Assembly: GCA_027864655.1 (NCBI GenBank) | Contig: JAQAZG010000006.1 | Location: 1 to 64,000 of the forward strand | Direction of reading: 5' to 3' | Origin: Oleispirillum naphthae | GTDB lineage: Bacteria > Pseudomonadota > Alphaproteobacteria > Rhodospirillales > Rhodospirillaceae | Length of the DNA: 64,000 nt | Shown: piece after piece, positions 32,168 to 40,326 of the stretch | How the letters are laid out: each line of letters begins with the position of its first letter | Position numbering within the stretch: position 1 is the stretch's first letter | Notes under the pieces: generated by a model | The model's input: the letters and a program-made list of their open reading frames with translations, nothing else | Told to the model about the DNA's origin: nothing | The model's database searches: none | Program-made: the position numbers and the translations under genes

Positions 32168-33734
32168 GACGATTCCCGCCTCCGCAATGCGCGACCGACT
32201 ACTGGCGCGCCTCCAGGCGCCTCGAAAGAGCGAGGATTGGGTGCGCGTGCTCGGTATCCCAGGCCATCGCGAACTGCTTGCGTTGATCGCGCGCCACCGT
32301 CCATTGAGTATCGGCGCTCTGGCCGAACTCGCAGGCCGGGCGCAACCGAACGTCAGCCGGGCGTTGAATGCTCTTGTGTCGGCGGGTTTGGTTGAGGTCG
32401 TGTCGGATGGCAGGCGGTCCGTTCCGAAGATTACGGATGTCGGTACCGACAAGGTGCGCGAACTTGGTTTGATTGAACCCGGCAAAAATCGCGATGCAGA
32501 TTCCGGACGAACCGCCGAACTGTTCTCAATTGATACCACAGAGGGAAATTGCTACGCAGAAAACCAAGAGAATGACGTTGTCGATGGCTTGCTGACGTGC
32601 TGGCTTTGGCTGTCGTCATCCGAGGAGCGGGTTGCCGCGCAGACGAAGACCGACCTCGACGCGCTCGGACGGCGCGTGCTTGAGAACTGGTGGCGTATTC
32701 TCTATCGCCGCGATGCACCATTCCGTTTGTGGGACTTCACGCTAGAGGACCAATCCAGGCCGAACTATGCGTTGCTCGCGACCGTCACCGGAAGCAGGCT
32801 CAAGCTCTCTGCGCGAGGCGACGGTAAGCCCGCGCTCGACCTCGGAGTTGCGTCGAGAACATCCCAGATAGATGCGTTCGAAGAGCTTTTGCTCGTGGAG
32901 TTTTTGCGGCCGCTTGCCGCACACCATCGGCTTCAGGGGCGTAGCGCGCGTCCATTCCACGCGTTGTTGGCACGGATCGAGGACTCACGCGATCAACCGG
33001 CCGAACGTGCCTTTTGCCGTACGGCGGGTGCGTTGGGGTTGACGGCCTATGACCTTGAGGATGCCCGTGCGATCGAGATTCGCGACCTCTTGAAACTTAT
33101 CCCGGATGAGGATGCCCGTCTCGATTTCGGCTCGGCGGTACTGGCCGATTCCTTGGCCGAGGGGCAGCTCTGGACAAGGGAACAGTTCAAGCGGTTTCAG
33201 CAACGCAATGCGATGCCCATCTTGGCCGGTTTGCGGGCTCGATGCGGCGGTGACGCCAACCCAGCCATGCGTTCCTACCGAAAAGGTTATGATCTGGCAC
33301 GCAGCGCGCGTATAGCCCTGCAACTCGCGGAAGACCAGCCCGTGGGAGGTGTCGAAGGGTTGTCGAAACTGTTCGGTGCGGACGATAGCATCGGTTTGAG
33401 CCCAAAAGCGCCTGGAGCGTTGCGTGCCTTTCAGGGGTTCGACGATGGGAGGCCCACGATCATCGTCGAAGATGAAGGGCCGCAGTCGAGTGCATTCATT
33501 CTTGCACGTGGAATTGGCGATTTCCTCGCCTTCGGCAGTCGGACCGCGTGCGTTGCCGACCTCTACACCGACCGGCAAGCGGTCGGGCGTGCCTTTGCGG
33601 CCGAATTCATGGCCCCGATTGGCGCAGTGGTTCGTATGGTGGAAGAGGAGGATCAACCGGTTACGCGGATTGCCGAGCATTTCGGCGTCATGCCGGTGGT
33701 AGTGCAACATCAGTATGAGAACAGTACCCACTGA
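32160..33734 (+). CDS. Antitoxin-type winged-HTH protein fused to a catalytically degenerate ImmA/IrrE-like domain
   Basis: A 524-residue protein. Residues ~35-100 form a winged helix (RELLALIARHRPLSIGALAE, then PNVSRALNALVSAGLVE), like the TumA/HVO_A0114 antitoxins. The rest resembles large ImmA/IrrE (DUF955) proteins: AERAFCRTAGALGLTAYDLE, then a C-terminal AVGRAFAAEFMAP and IAEHFGVMPVVVQHQYEN. Where the zinc motif LAHExxH should be, the sequence is L448-A449-R450-G451-I452-G453-D454, so all three metal ligands are lost and peptidase activity is not expected. It overlaps the toxin gene by eight bases. It probably neutralises the toxin and represses the promoter. Confidence 0.75.
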   Translation: MSKTIPASAMRDRLLARLQAPRKSEDWVRVLGIPGHRELLALIARHRPLSIGALAELAGRAQPNVSRALNALVSAGLVEVVSDGRRSVPKITDVGTDKVRELGLIEPGKNRDADSGRTAELFSIDTTEGNCYAENQENDVVDGLLTCWLWLSSSEERVAAQTKTDLDALGRRVLENWWRILYRRDAPFRLWDFTLEDQSRPNYALLATVTGSRLKLSARGDGKPALDLGVASRTSQIDAFEELLLVEFLRPLAAHHRLQGRSARPFHALLARIEDSRDQPAERAFCRTAGALGLTAYDLEDARAIEIRDLLKLIPDEDARLDFGSAVLADSLAEGQLWTREQFKRFQQRNAMPILAGLRARCGGDANPAMRSYRKGYDLARSARIALQLAEDQPVGGVEGLSKLFGADDSIGLSPKAPGALRAFQGFDDGRPTIIVEDEGPQSSAFILARGIGDFLAFGSRTACVADLYTDRQAVGRAFAAEFMAPIGAVVRMVEEEDQPVTRIAEHFGVMPVVVQHQYENSTH

Positions 33735-33758
33735 TCTCGTCCGATTATGGTCGGGCCA

Positions 33759-33900
33759 CGTGATGGCTTTACCGCGCTGCGCGCAAAAACGGGAAGTTAT
33801 GGGGTGCGCGAGGGGATTGGAGCCGACTGCCGGAGGCAGTGGGAACGCCCCGTCGGCGTTCCCAAGGCGGAAATGTCCCCTCGCAAAGTTTTATCTTCCG
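33759..33900. repeat. Composite intergenic repeat, copy C, right half
   Basis: Starts GTGATGGCTTTACCGCGCTG, matching the middle of copy B, then AAGTTATGGGG (33794-33804), a GGGATTGG...CCAAGG imperfect stem with GGGAACGCC/GGCGTTCCC inside, and TCCCCTCGCAAAGTTTTATC. This equals the right half of copies A and D in the same orientation and runs up to the atp12 stop. Together with 31447-31518 it would form one complete repeat if the island were removed. Confidence 0.7.
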
Positions 33901-33914
33901 AAAGCTTTGGTTTT

Positions 33915-34658
33915 TCACCCCACCGCAAGCGCTGCAAACGCGGCGGCGGCTTCCACTTCGCGGGCGATGGCGGCGGCGCGGCGGGCGGCTTCGGCGTCTT
34001 CGCCCCAGGTTGCGGCCTGGTGGGTTTCGTCGAGGCGCGAGGCGGCAAAGGCGCGGTCGGCGGCGATGCGGCCTTCCACCACGGCGAGCGCCAGGACGAC
34101 CGAGCCGAAGGCCCCGGCCAGCACCTGCGCCGCGGCGAGTCTCCAGGCGTCGTAGGCGGCGAAGGCGTCGCGGATGGCGGCGAGCGAGTCCTGCGGCTGG
34201 TCCACCGCGACGATGCCCACGGTGACGCGCAGGCGCGCGCCGAGCGCCGCCGCCGCCCAATCGAGCAGCGGCTGCCAGGCCTCCGCCTGGGCGGCGGCGA
34301 GGTTTTGCGGATAGGCGGCGCGGTAGCACAGGAGGTCGGCGGCGGCATGGCCGTGCAGGGCGTCGATCACCGCCTCGCGCGCCTCGGCGACGCCGTCGAT
34401 GGCGGTGTTGGCGATCTGCGTCAGCGGCATGGCGCGGGCGTCCACGTGGATTTGCTGCGCGTCCCATTCCGCGGCCACCGCCTCGGCGAGCGCCCGGGTG
34501 GGCAGCACCAGGGGGCGGCGTTTCGGGGTTTTCGCGGTGCGCCCGTCGAGCACCACCGCGAAGCCGCCGTCATGCACGGCGACTCCCACGGCGGTGTAGA
34601 CGCGTTTGGGTTTCGGCGCCTGCGGCAACGCCGCGGCGCGGATGCGGTCCTTGGTCAT
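33915..34658 (-). CDS. ATP12 family F1-ATPase assembly chaperone
   Basis: Binds F1 alpha subunit during ATP synthase assembly; the family is restricted to mitochondria and alphaproteobacteria. The 247-residue protein has the family features AVGVAVHDGGFAVVLDGRTAKTP, then LPTRALAEAVAAEWDAQ and AMPLTQIANTAIDG. The C-terminal region has ETHQAATWGEDAEA with the characteristic W-G-x-D-xE motif. It follows the AsmA gene by seven bases. Repeat half C-right begins just after its stop. Confidence 0.93.
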   Translation of the reverse strand: MTKDRIRAAALPQAPKPKRVYTAVGVAVHDGGFAVVLDGRTAKTPKRRPLVLPTRALAEAVAAEWDAQQIHVDARAMPLTQIANTAIDGVAEAREAVIDALHGHAAADLLCYRAAYPQNLAAAQAEAWQPLLDWAAAALGARLRVTVGIVAVDQPQDSLAAIRDAFAAYDAWRLAAAQVLAGAFGSVVLALAVVEGRIAADRAFAASRLDETHQAATWGEDAEAARRAAAIAREVEAAAAFAALAVG

Positions 34659-34665
34659 CTCCCCC

Positions 34666-36786
34666 CTACTTGCCGAACAGCCCCTTCATCGCGCCGCCGA
34701 GGGCGTCCACGGGATTGCTGGACGATCCCGACGACTTGGTGGACGAGGAGGTGCCGGAACTCTTGGCCGGGGTCAAGCCTTTTGCTGTGAGGCAGGGGTG
34801 CGGGTCCTTGGTCGCCTCGCCGATCAGCGCATCGCCCAAGAGCGACAGGCCGCCGGTGGCCACCGCCGCGCCGACCTTCAGCGCCGCCTTGCCCGCGCCC
34901 ACCATGTCGATGCCGGTGGAGGGATTGCCGAGCGTTCCCCGCACCCGCACCAGCCCGGCGGCGGTCTGGGTGATGCCGACGTTGGCGGTCTCCTGCGGCA
35001 TCGGGTCGATGCCGATGTCGAGCGCCTCGCTGCGCAGGTCCACGGAGCCCGCCATCACCACGTTGAGGGCGTCGGTTTCCGCTGCGATGCTCTTGTTGAT
35101 GGTGGCGACGCCCTGCTTCACCGGCACCTTGACGACGAGGCAGGAGAGAACCGTCTTCTGCCGCGTGGCGAAGCCGGAATCGACCAGGGTGAGGCCCGAC
35201 ATCGCCCAATCGCCGATCGCCTTGCGCAGTTCGGCGTTGACGATCTCGCCCTTGCCGGATTCGACGTCGATGTCGCCGTTGAGGCCCGCCATCAGGGCGC
35301 GCACCGACTTGCCGGTGCCCTTGAGGTTGATCTGCAGGGTGGTGGGCACGCCCGAGATCATGCCGGTCATGCCCATGTCCTTGACCACCTGGCCGAGGGT
35401 GACGTCCTTGCCGGAGAGCGCGATGTCGAGGCCCGCGGGGCCGCCCTTGGGCCGCGCGTCGAGCACCACCTTGCCGCCCACCGTGCCGCCGCCGACGCCG
35501 AGGTCCGGCGCGGCGGAGAAGAGGCCGTCCTTGAGCGAGACGGAGAGCGCCGCCGGGGCGAGCTTGACGCCGCCGGGCAGGACGAGGGAGGCGATCTTCA
35601 CTTGCGCGTCGGCATCCGCGGCGAACAGGCCGTCGAGCGGCAGCGGATCGGCCGGGAACACCTTGCCGTCGCTCCTGGCCGCCGGGGCCGCCTTGCCGCC
35701 CTTGGCCGGGGCCGCGGGCTGCGCTTTGGGCAGGCCGTCGAGCAGCTTTTGCAGGTCGAGGGATTCGGCGGTGAGGGTTGCGGTGATCTTGGGTTTCGCG
35801 CCGGAAAGCACGGCGTTCGCCGCAAGCTTGATCTCCTGGCCGCCGAGCTGGAGCACTGCGTTCTCCAGGCGGTAGGCCGCGGCCGAGGTCTTGACCGTGC
35901 CGGTGAACGCGAGCGGCGGCACCGCGGCGAGGTCGATCGCCAGCGCCTTGCCGATCTCGGCATAGGACTTGCCGTCGAAGACGAGCGCGACGTCCGCGTC
36001 CTCGCCGGTCATCGGCTTGCCGACCCGGCCCTTGGCGGAGAGGGTGACGCCCGGCACGGTGACGCCGAGGTCGAGGGTGGCGGGCTTGTTCTGGGTGAGG
36101 TTCTCGATCGGCCCGAGGCTGCCCTTCGCCCCGACCGGCAGGCCGTTGTAGACCACGTCGAGGGCGAGCTTCACCGGGTCGGAGAAGCTGGATGCGGCGG
36201 CGGAGAGCGACTTGACGTCGAGCGCGATGGTCTGGCCGCTCACCGCGTCGTCGAAGGAGAGGGTGAGGTTCTTCACGTCAACCTCGCGCACCGCGACGGC
36301 GGGCATCGCGCCGCCCTTCTTCTCCTCCGCCTTCTGCGCGGGGGCCGGGCCGGTCATCGCCGGGCCGCCTGTCATCGCCGGGCCCTGGGCGGCGGGCGAG
36401 AACTCCCAGTTGGCGCTGCCGTCCTTGCGGCGCACCAGGTCCACCGTGGTGTCGCGGATCACCAGGCGGTTGACCTGCACCGTGCCGGTGAGCGCGGCGA
36501 GAAGGCCGATCTCCGCCTCGGCGCGGCCGATGGTGAGCATCTGCGGCGCCTTCGCCCACGGCGCGTTGGACAGCTTGACGCCTTCCACCACCACCGCCGG
36601 GGAGAACGAGACCTTGAGCTTGAGCGGGCCGGAAATCTCGACCTTGCGGCCGGTCGCGTCCTCGGCCGCCTTGATGATGGTGCCGCGATAGGAATCCACG
36701 TCGATGGAAGACAGAATGCCGTAGGCGGCAGCCAACGCCACCACGACGACCCCCACCACGATCTGCACGACCCGCCGGATAGTCAT
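34666..36786 (-). CDS. AsmA family protein
   Basis: A 706-residue envelope protein. Residues ~5-25 (RVVQIVVGVVVVALAAAYGI) are a single N-terminal membrane anchor, followed by DVDSYRGTIIKAAEDATGRKVEISG, the hallmark start of AsmA proteins. Long beta-rich stretches follow. The C-terminal DUF748/AsmA_2 region contains LNGDIDVESGKGEIVNAELRKAI and ends in a Ser/Lys-rich tail. AsmA-like proteins form periplasmic grooves that bridge membranes and transport phospholipid. A low-complexity Pro/Ala/Met segment (GPAMTGGPAMTGPAP) interrupts the first half. It is upstream of atp12 with a seven-base gap. Confidence 0.92.
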   Translation of the reverse strand: MTIRRVVQIVVGVVVVALAAAYGILSSIDVDSYRGTIIKAAEDATGRKVEISGPLKLKVSFSPAVVVEGVKLSNAPWAKAPQMLTIGRAEAEIGLLAALTGTVQVNRLVIRDTTVDLVRRKDGSANWEFSPAAQGPAMTGGPAMTGPAPAQKAEEKKGGAMPAVAVREVDVKNLTLSFDDAVSGQTIALDVKSLSAAASSFSDPVKLALDVVYNGLPVGAKGSLGPIENLTQNKPATLDLGVTVPGVTLSAKGRVGKPMTGEDADVALVFDGKSYAEIGKALAIDLAAVPPLAFTGTVKTSAAAYRLENAVLQLGGQEIKLAANAVLSGAKPKITATLTAESLDLQKLLDGLPKAQPAAPAKGGKAAPAARSDGKVFPADPLPLDGLFAADADAQVKIASLVLPGGVKLAPAALSVSLKDGLFSAAPDLGVGGGTVGGKVVLDARPKGGPAGLDIALSGKDVTLGQVVKDMGMTGMISGVPTTLQINLKGTGKSVRALMAGLNGDIDVESGKGEIVNAELRKAIGDWAMSGLTLVDSGFATRQKTVLSCLVVKVPVKQGVATINKSIAAETDALNVVMAGSVDLRSEALDIGIDPMPQETANVGITQTAAGLVRVRGTLGNPSTGIDMVGAGKAALKVGAAVATGGLSLLGDALIGEATKDPHPCLTAKGLTPAKSSGTSSSTKSSGSSSNPVDALGGAMKGLFGK

Positions 36787-36872
36787 GTTCCCGTTCCTTC
36801 TTCTGGTGATGACGCCGCAGGCGCCCGCATATCAAGGATTTAGGTATTCGCCGGTATCCCGACACCCCCTCG

Positions 36873-37538
36873 TCACGGCAATGTCTCGAAAAGCATGCCC
36901 GTCAACGCCGCGAAATCCGGCGCCACCGCGCGGGCCCCCGCGGCGAGCATCGCGCCGCCGTCGTGGTTGCCCCAGGCGACTCCGAAGGCGGCGACGCGGG
37001 CGGCGCGGGCCATTGCGATGTCGTAGACGGTGTCGCCGACCATGGCGCTGCCCGCGGGCTCCGCGCCCGCCTCCGCCATCACCTTGTGCAGCATGAAGGG
37101 ATCGGGCTTGCCCGGTCCGTCGTCGGCGGTGCCGATCGCGGCGAAGCGGTGCAAGAGACCGTGGCGTTGCATCAACGCAAGCAGGCCGCGCCGCGACTTG
37201 CCGGTGGCGAGGGCGAGCAGACAGCCCGCCTCTTCGAGCGCGTCCAGGCAGGCGAGCGCGCCGGGGAAAAGCCCGTCCGGCATCGGCCGGGTTTCGCGGT
37301 CGAGTTGGTAGCGGCGCTTGTAGGCGGCGACGATTGCCTCGACGAATTGTGGCGAAATTTTGCCGACAATGTGGCCAACCGCTTCGGGCAGGGAGAGCCC
37401 GATAATGCCGCGGATCGCCGCAGGTTCCGGCGGCTCTCGCCCGCACTCGATAAAAGCTTCGGTCATACAACGCACTATGGTTGCGGCGCTGTCCACCAGG
37501 GTTCCGTCTACGTCGAACACCACCAACTTGGTTGCCAC
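36873..37538 (-). CDS. HAD-superfamily hydrolase, phosphoglycolate phosphatase-like
   Basis: A 221-residue HAD subfamily IA phosphatase. The motifs are FDVDGTLVDS (nucleophile Asp9, acid Asp11), LATGKS (motif II), GKPDPFMLHKVM (motif III Lys) and MVGDTVYDIAMARAA (motif IV Asp pair). The cap domain lies between residues 17 and 85. Proteins of this type next to rluC and atp12 are common in alphaproteobacteria, but their substrate is not settled; phosphoglycolate or other small phosphoesters are possible. The DASS gene diverges from it. Confidence 0.9.
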   Translation of the reverse strand: MATKLVVFDVDGTLVDSAATIVRCMTEAFIECGREPPEPAAIRGIIGLSLPEAVGHIVGKISPQFVEAIVAAYKRRYQLDRETRPMPDGLFPGALACLDALEEAGCLLALATGKSRRGLLALMQRHGLLHRFAAIGTADDGPGKPDPFMLHKVMAEAGAEPAGSAMVGDTVYDIAMARAARVAAFGVAWGNHDGGAMLAAGARAVAPDFAALTGMLFETLP

Positions 37539-37568
37539 TATTTTGCCCCAATTAGCTTTACATGTGTG

Positions 37569-37611
37569 GCGAATTGCACTATCCCTTGGCCCGGGAAAAG
37601 GTCCAATTCGC
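37569..37611. promoter_or_regulatory. Inverted repeat in the HAD/DASS divergent region
   Basis: GCGAATTG (37569-37576) and CAATTCGC (37604-37611) are perfect inverted copies, 27 bases apart, inside the 149-base gap between two divergent genes. Such spacing would suit two bound dimers or a DNA loop controlling the transporter gene. A TATAAA-like stretch lies further downstream near 37660 but lacks a clear -35 partner. Confidence 0.35.
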
Positions 37612-37687
37612 GCCGCTGCGCCACTCTAGCACGGCGAGGACCTTGGGGCTTTCAAAGACCTATAAATTTACTTTTCTGGGGGCCAGA

Positions 37688-39220
37688 ATGAGTAATTCTG
37701 CTAGCAGTGCGGACTCGGCGATGACCGGGGACCGCAAGAAGGAAATCGTTGGCTTGTTTCTGGGTGTGGCGTTCCTGCTCTACACCTTGTTCACCACTCC
37801 GCCGACAGGATTGTCCGTCACCGCCTGGAAGGCGATCGGCGTCACCCTGCTGATGGCGACGTGGTGGATGCTCGAGGCGGTGCCGATCGCGGTGACCGCG
37901 CTCGTCCCGCTGGTGCTGTTCCCCTGGCTCGGCGTCGTGCCGGCCAAGGTGGTGGCGCCCAACTACGCGGGCAATCTGATCTGGCTGTTCGTCGGCGGTT
38001 TTGCGCTGGCCTACGCCATGGAATCCTGGAACCTGCATCGTCGCGTGTCGCTGCTGGTTCTGAAGATTTGCGGCACCAACCCGAAGATGCTGATCCTCGG
38101 CTTCATGGTGGCCACCGGCTTCCTCTCCGCGTGGATGTCCAACACCGCTTGCGCCGCCCTGATGATGCCGATCGGCATGGCCATCGTGAAGATGGTGCAG
38201 GAAGGCGAAGGCAAGAGCGACGTGGAGAAGAAGGCCGCGACCAACTTCGGTATCTGCGTGATGCTGGGTATCGCGTTCTCCGCCTCGATGGGCGGCATGG
38301 CCACCCTGATCGGCACCCCGCCCAACGCGGTGATGGCCGGGCAGGTTGCCCAGATGACCGGCACCGCGGTGCCGTTCGCCAACTTCATCATGGTCGGCGC
38401 GCCCGCCGGTATCGCCCTCCTGGCGATCTCCTGGTGGACGCTCCCGATGTTCTTCCCGATCGCCGCGCTCGACCTCTCCCACGCCGGCGCGATCGTCGAT
38501 GAGGAACTCGAGAAGCTCGGCAAGATGAGCCGCGGCGAGACGATCACCACCATCCTGTTCGTCGGCACCGCTCTGGCGTGGATCCTGCGTCCGCAGCTGG
38601 TCGGCCTTCTGCCGTCGGTCGATGTCGGCGGCAAGATCGTGCCGCTCAAGAAGTTCATCACCGACTCCACCATCGGCATGACCACCCTGCTGCTCTGCTT
38701 CGTCATTCCGGTGGACTTCAAGAAGGGCAGGATGGTGCTCGACACCTCCCTCTTCACCAAGGGCATTCCGTGGGACGCCATCCTGCTGTTCGGCGGCGGG
38801 TTCGCCCTCGGCGGCGCCCTGGCCAAGGCCGGCGTGACCACCTACGTGGCCGAACAGATGAAGTCCCTGGCGGGCATGAGCTCCATCGTGATGATCACCA
38901 TCCTCGCCCTGGTCGCCATGCTGCTCACCCAGATGACCTCCAACACCGCGGTGGCCGCGACCTTCGTGCCGCTCGCCATCTCCATCGCCCAGGGTCTCGG
39001 CGTTTCGCCGCTGATCATGGCGATCCCGGTGGCTCTGGGCGCGTCGCTGGCCTTCTCGCTGCCGGTGGCCACCCCGCCGAACGCCATCGTGTTCGGTTCC
39101 GGCCTGATCCGCGTGCCCGACATGTTCAAATCGGGCATGACCTACAACCTCATCGGTATCGTCATCTCCGTCATCTCGATGTACGTGATGATGCCGATCG
39201 CCTTCGGCGTGAGGCTGTAA
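37688..39220 (+). CDS. DASS family (SLC13-type) sodium/anion symporter
   Basis: A 510-residue inner-membrane transporter that couples Na+ entry to uptake of di- or tricarboxylates or sulfonates. The inverted-repeat fold is visible from the paired signatures SNTACAALMMP and LIGTPPNAVM in the first half and TSNTAVAATFVPL and ATPPNAIVFG in the second, the SNT and TPPNA motifs that bind Na+ and substrate. Eleven or so helices are present. The ATG at 37688 follows GGGGG; the 42-codon upstream extension overlaps the promoter region. It lies on the opposite strand between the HAD and rluC genes. Confidence 0.92.
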   Translation: MSNSASSADSAMTGDRKKEIVGLFLGVAFLLYTLFTTPPTGLSVTAWKAIGVTLLMATWWMLEAVPIAVTALVPLVLFPWLGVVPAKVVAPNYAGNLIWLFVGGFALAYAMESWNLHRRVSLLVLKICGTNPKMLILGFMVATGFLSAWMSNTACAALMMPIGMAIVKMVQEGEGKSDVEKKAATNFGICVMLGIAFSASMGGMATLIGTPPNAVMAGQVAQMTGTAVPFANFIMVGAPAGIALLAISWWTLPMFFPIAALDLSHAGAIVDEELEKLGKMSRGETITTILFVGTALAWILRPQLVGLLPSVDVGGKIVPLKKFITDSTIGMTTLLLCFVIPVDFKKGRMVLDTSLFTKGIPWDAILLFGGGFALGGALAKAGVTTYVAEQMKSLAGMSSIVMITILALVAMLLTQMTSNTAVAATFVPLAISIAQGLGVSPLIMAIPVALGASLAFSLPVATPPNAIVFGSGLIRVPDMFKSGMTYNLIGIVISVISMYVMMPIAFGVRL

Positions 39221-39233
39221 AGCGAACGGATTT

Positions 39234-39294
39234 CCGGCGGCTCCGCAAGGAGCCGCCGGTCATGCAAAAACCGGCCGCGCGAGCGGCCGGTTTT
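39234..39294. terminator. Tandem bidirectional terminators between the DASS gene and rluC
   Basis: Two perfect hairpins in a row: CCGGCGGCTCC-GCAA-GGAGCCGCCGG (39234-39259) and AAAACCGGCCGC-GCGA-GCGGCCGGTTTT (39267-39294), the second followed by CTTTT. The A and T flanks let the second work in both directions, ending both the symporter transcript and the convergent rarA-rluC transcript. Confidence 0.9.
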
Positions 39295-39309
39295 CTTTTG
39301 CGCGGAAGT

Positions 39310-40326
39310 TCACGCGTCGAGGTCGAACATCGGCTCGTCGCGGCCCAGCACCTCTTCGAAGCCGAGGTCGGCAAAGGTCGCCGCCATGTGCGGCGACAGC
39401 GGCGCGGTGACGCGCAGCACGCCCCCCGCCGGATGCGCCACCACGATGCTGCGCGCGTGCAGGTGCAGTTGCTTGATCCGCGTCACCCCGTCCGCCGCCT
39501 CGGGGAAGAAGGCGGCGCGGCCGCCGTACTTGCCGTCGCCGAGGATCGGCGTGCCGATGTGGGCCATGTGGGCGCGCAACTGGTGCGTCCGCCCGGTGCG
39601 CGGCATCATCGCCACCCAGGCGGCGCGCTTCTTCACCGCATCGACGACGCGGAAGTCGGTGACCGCGGTCTTGCCCTCGTCGTCGTCCACCGCGATCTTC
39701 TCCACCGGGCCGTGCTTGACCTTGGCGAGCGGTGCGGAGATGCGCCCCTGGCGCGGCTGCGGCACCCCCGCGACGATCGCCCAATAGAGCTTCTGGGTGC
39801 GGCGCTCGCGGAAGGCGGCGGTGAGCGCCTGCGCCGCGGCGCGGGTGCGCGCCAGCACCAGCACGCCGGAGGTGTCCTTGTCCAGCCTGTGCACCAGGCG
39901 AGGACGCTCCTCCAGGCCGAACTTCAAGGCGTCGAGCAGCGCGTCCACATGCATCGCGGTGTCGGTGCCGCCCTGCACCGCCAGGCCCGCGGGCTTGTTG
40001 ATCACCAGCACGTGAGGGTCCTTGTGCAGCACCGCGGCGCGCAGCTCGGCGACCAGCGCCTCGGGCAGCGGCGGCGGCGGCTTGGGCGCGGCGTGCTGCG
40101 GCCTGGGCGCGAGCGGCGGGATGCGCACCGCCTGCCCGGCGGAAACCCGGTCGCCCGCCTTGACGCGCTTGCCGTCGAGCCGCACCTGGCCGGTGCGGCA
40201 GAGCTTCTCCACCTGGATGCGGCCGCATTCCGGCACGTGGCGGGCGAACCAGCGGTCGAGGCGGATGCCGTCGTCGTCGGCGGAGACGGCGAGCGTGCGC
40301 ACGCCGGAAGTGTCCTGGAGGGTCAT
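39310..40326 (-). CDS. rluC: 23S rRNA pseudouridine synthase, RluC/RluD type
   Basis: Converts uridines in 23S rRNA to pseudouridine. The 338-residue protein has an N-terminal S4 RNA-binding domain (RLDRWFARHVPECGRIQVEK and VRLDGKRVKAGDRV) and a catalytic domain with HRLDKDTSGVLVLAR, whose Asp is the nucleophile. The KPAGLAVQGG and RTGRTHQLRAH motifs are also present. The ATG overlaps the rarA stop (ATGA), so the pair is coupled. It could equally be named RluD-like; the RluC call rests on the usual genomic setting near the HAD and atp12 genes. Confidence 0.92.
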   Translation of the reverse strand: MTLQDTSGVRTLAVSADDDGIRLDRWFARHVPECGRIQVEKLCRTGQVRLDGKRVKAGDRVSAGQAVRIPPLAPRPQHAAPKPPPPLPEALVAELRAAVLHKDPHVLVINKPAGLAVQGGTDTAMHVDALLDALKFGLEERPRLVHRLDKDTSGVLVLARTRAAAQALTAAFRERRTQKLYWAIVAGVPQPRQGRISAPLAKVKHGPVEKIAVDDDEGKTAVTDFRVVDAVKKRAAWVAMMPRTGRTHQLRAHMAHIGTPILGDGKYGGRAAFFPEAADGVTRIKQLHLHARSIVVAHPAGGVLRVTAPLSPHMAATFADLGFEEVLGRDEPMFDLDA

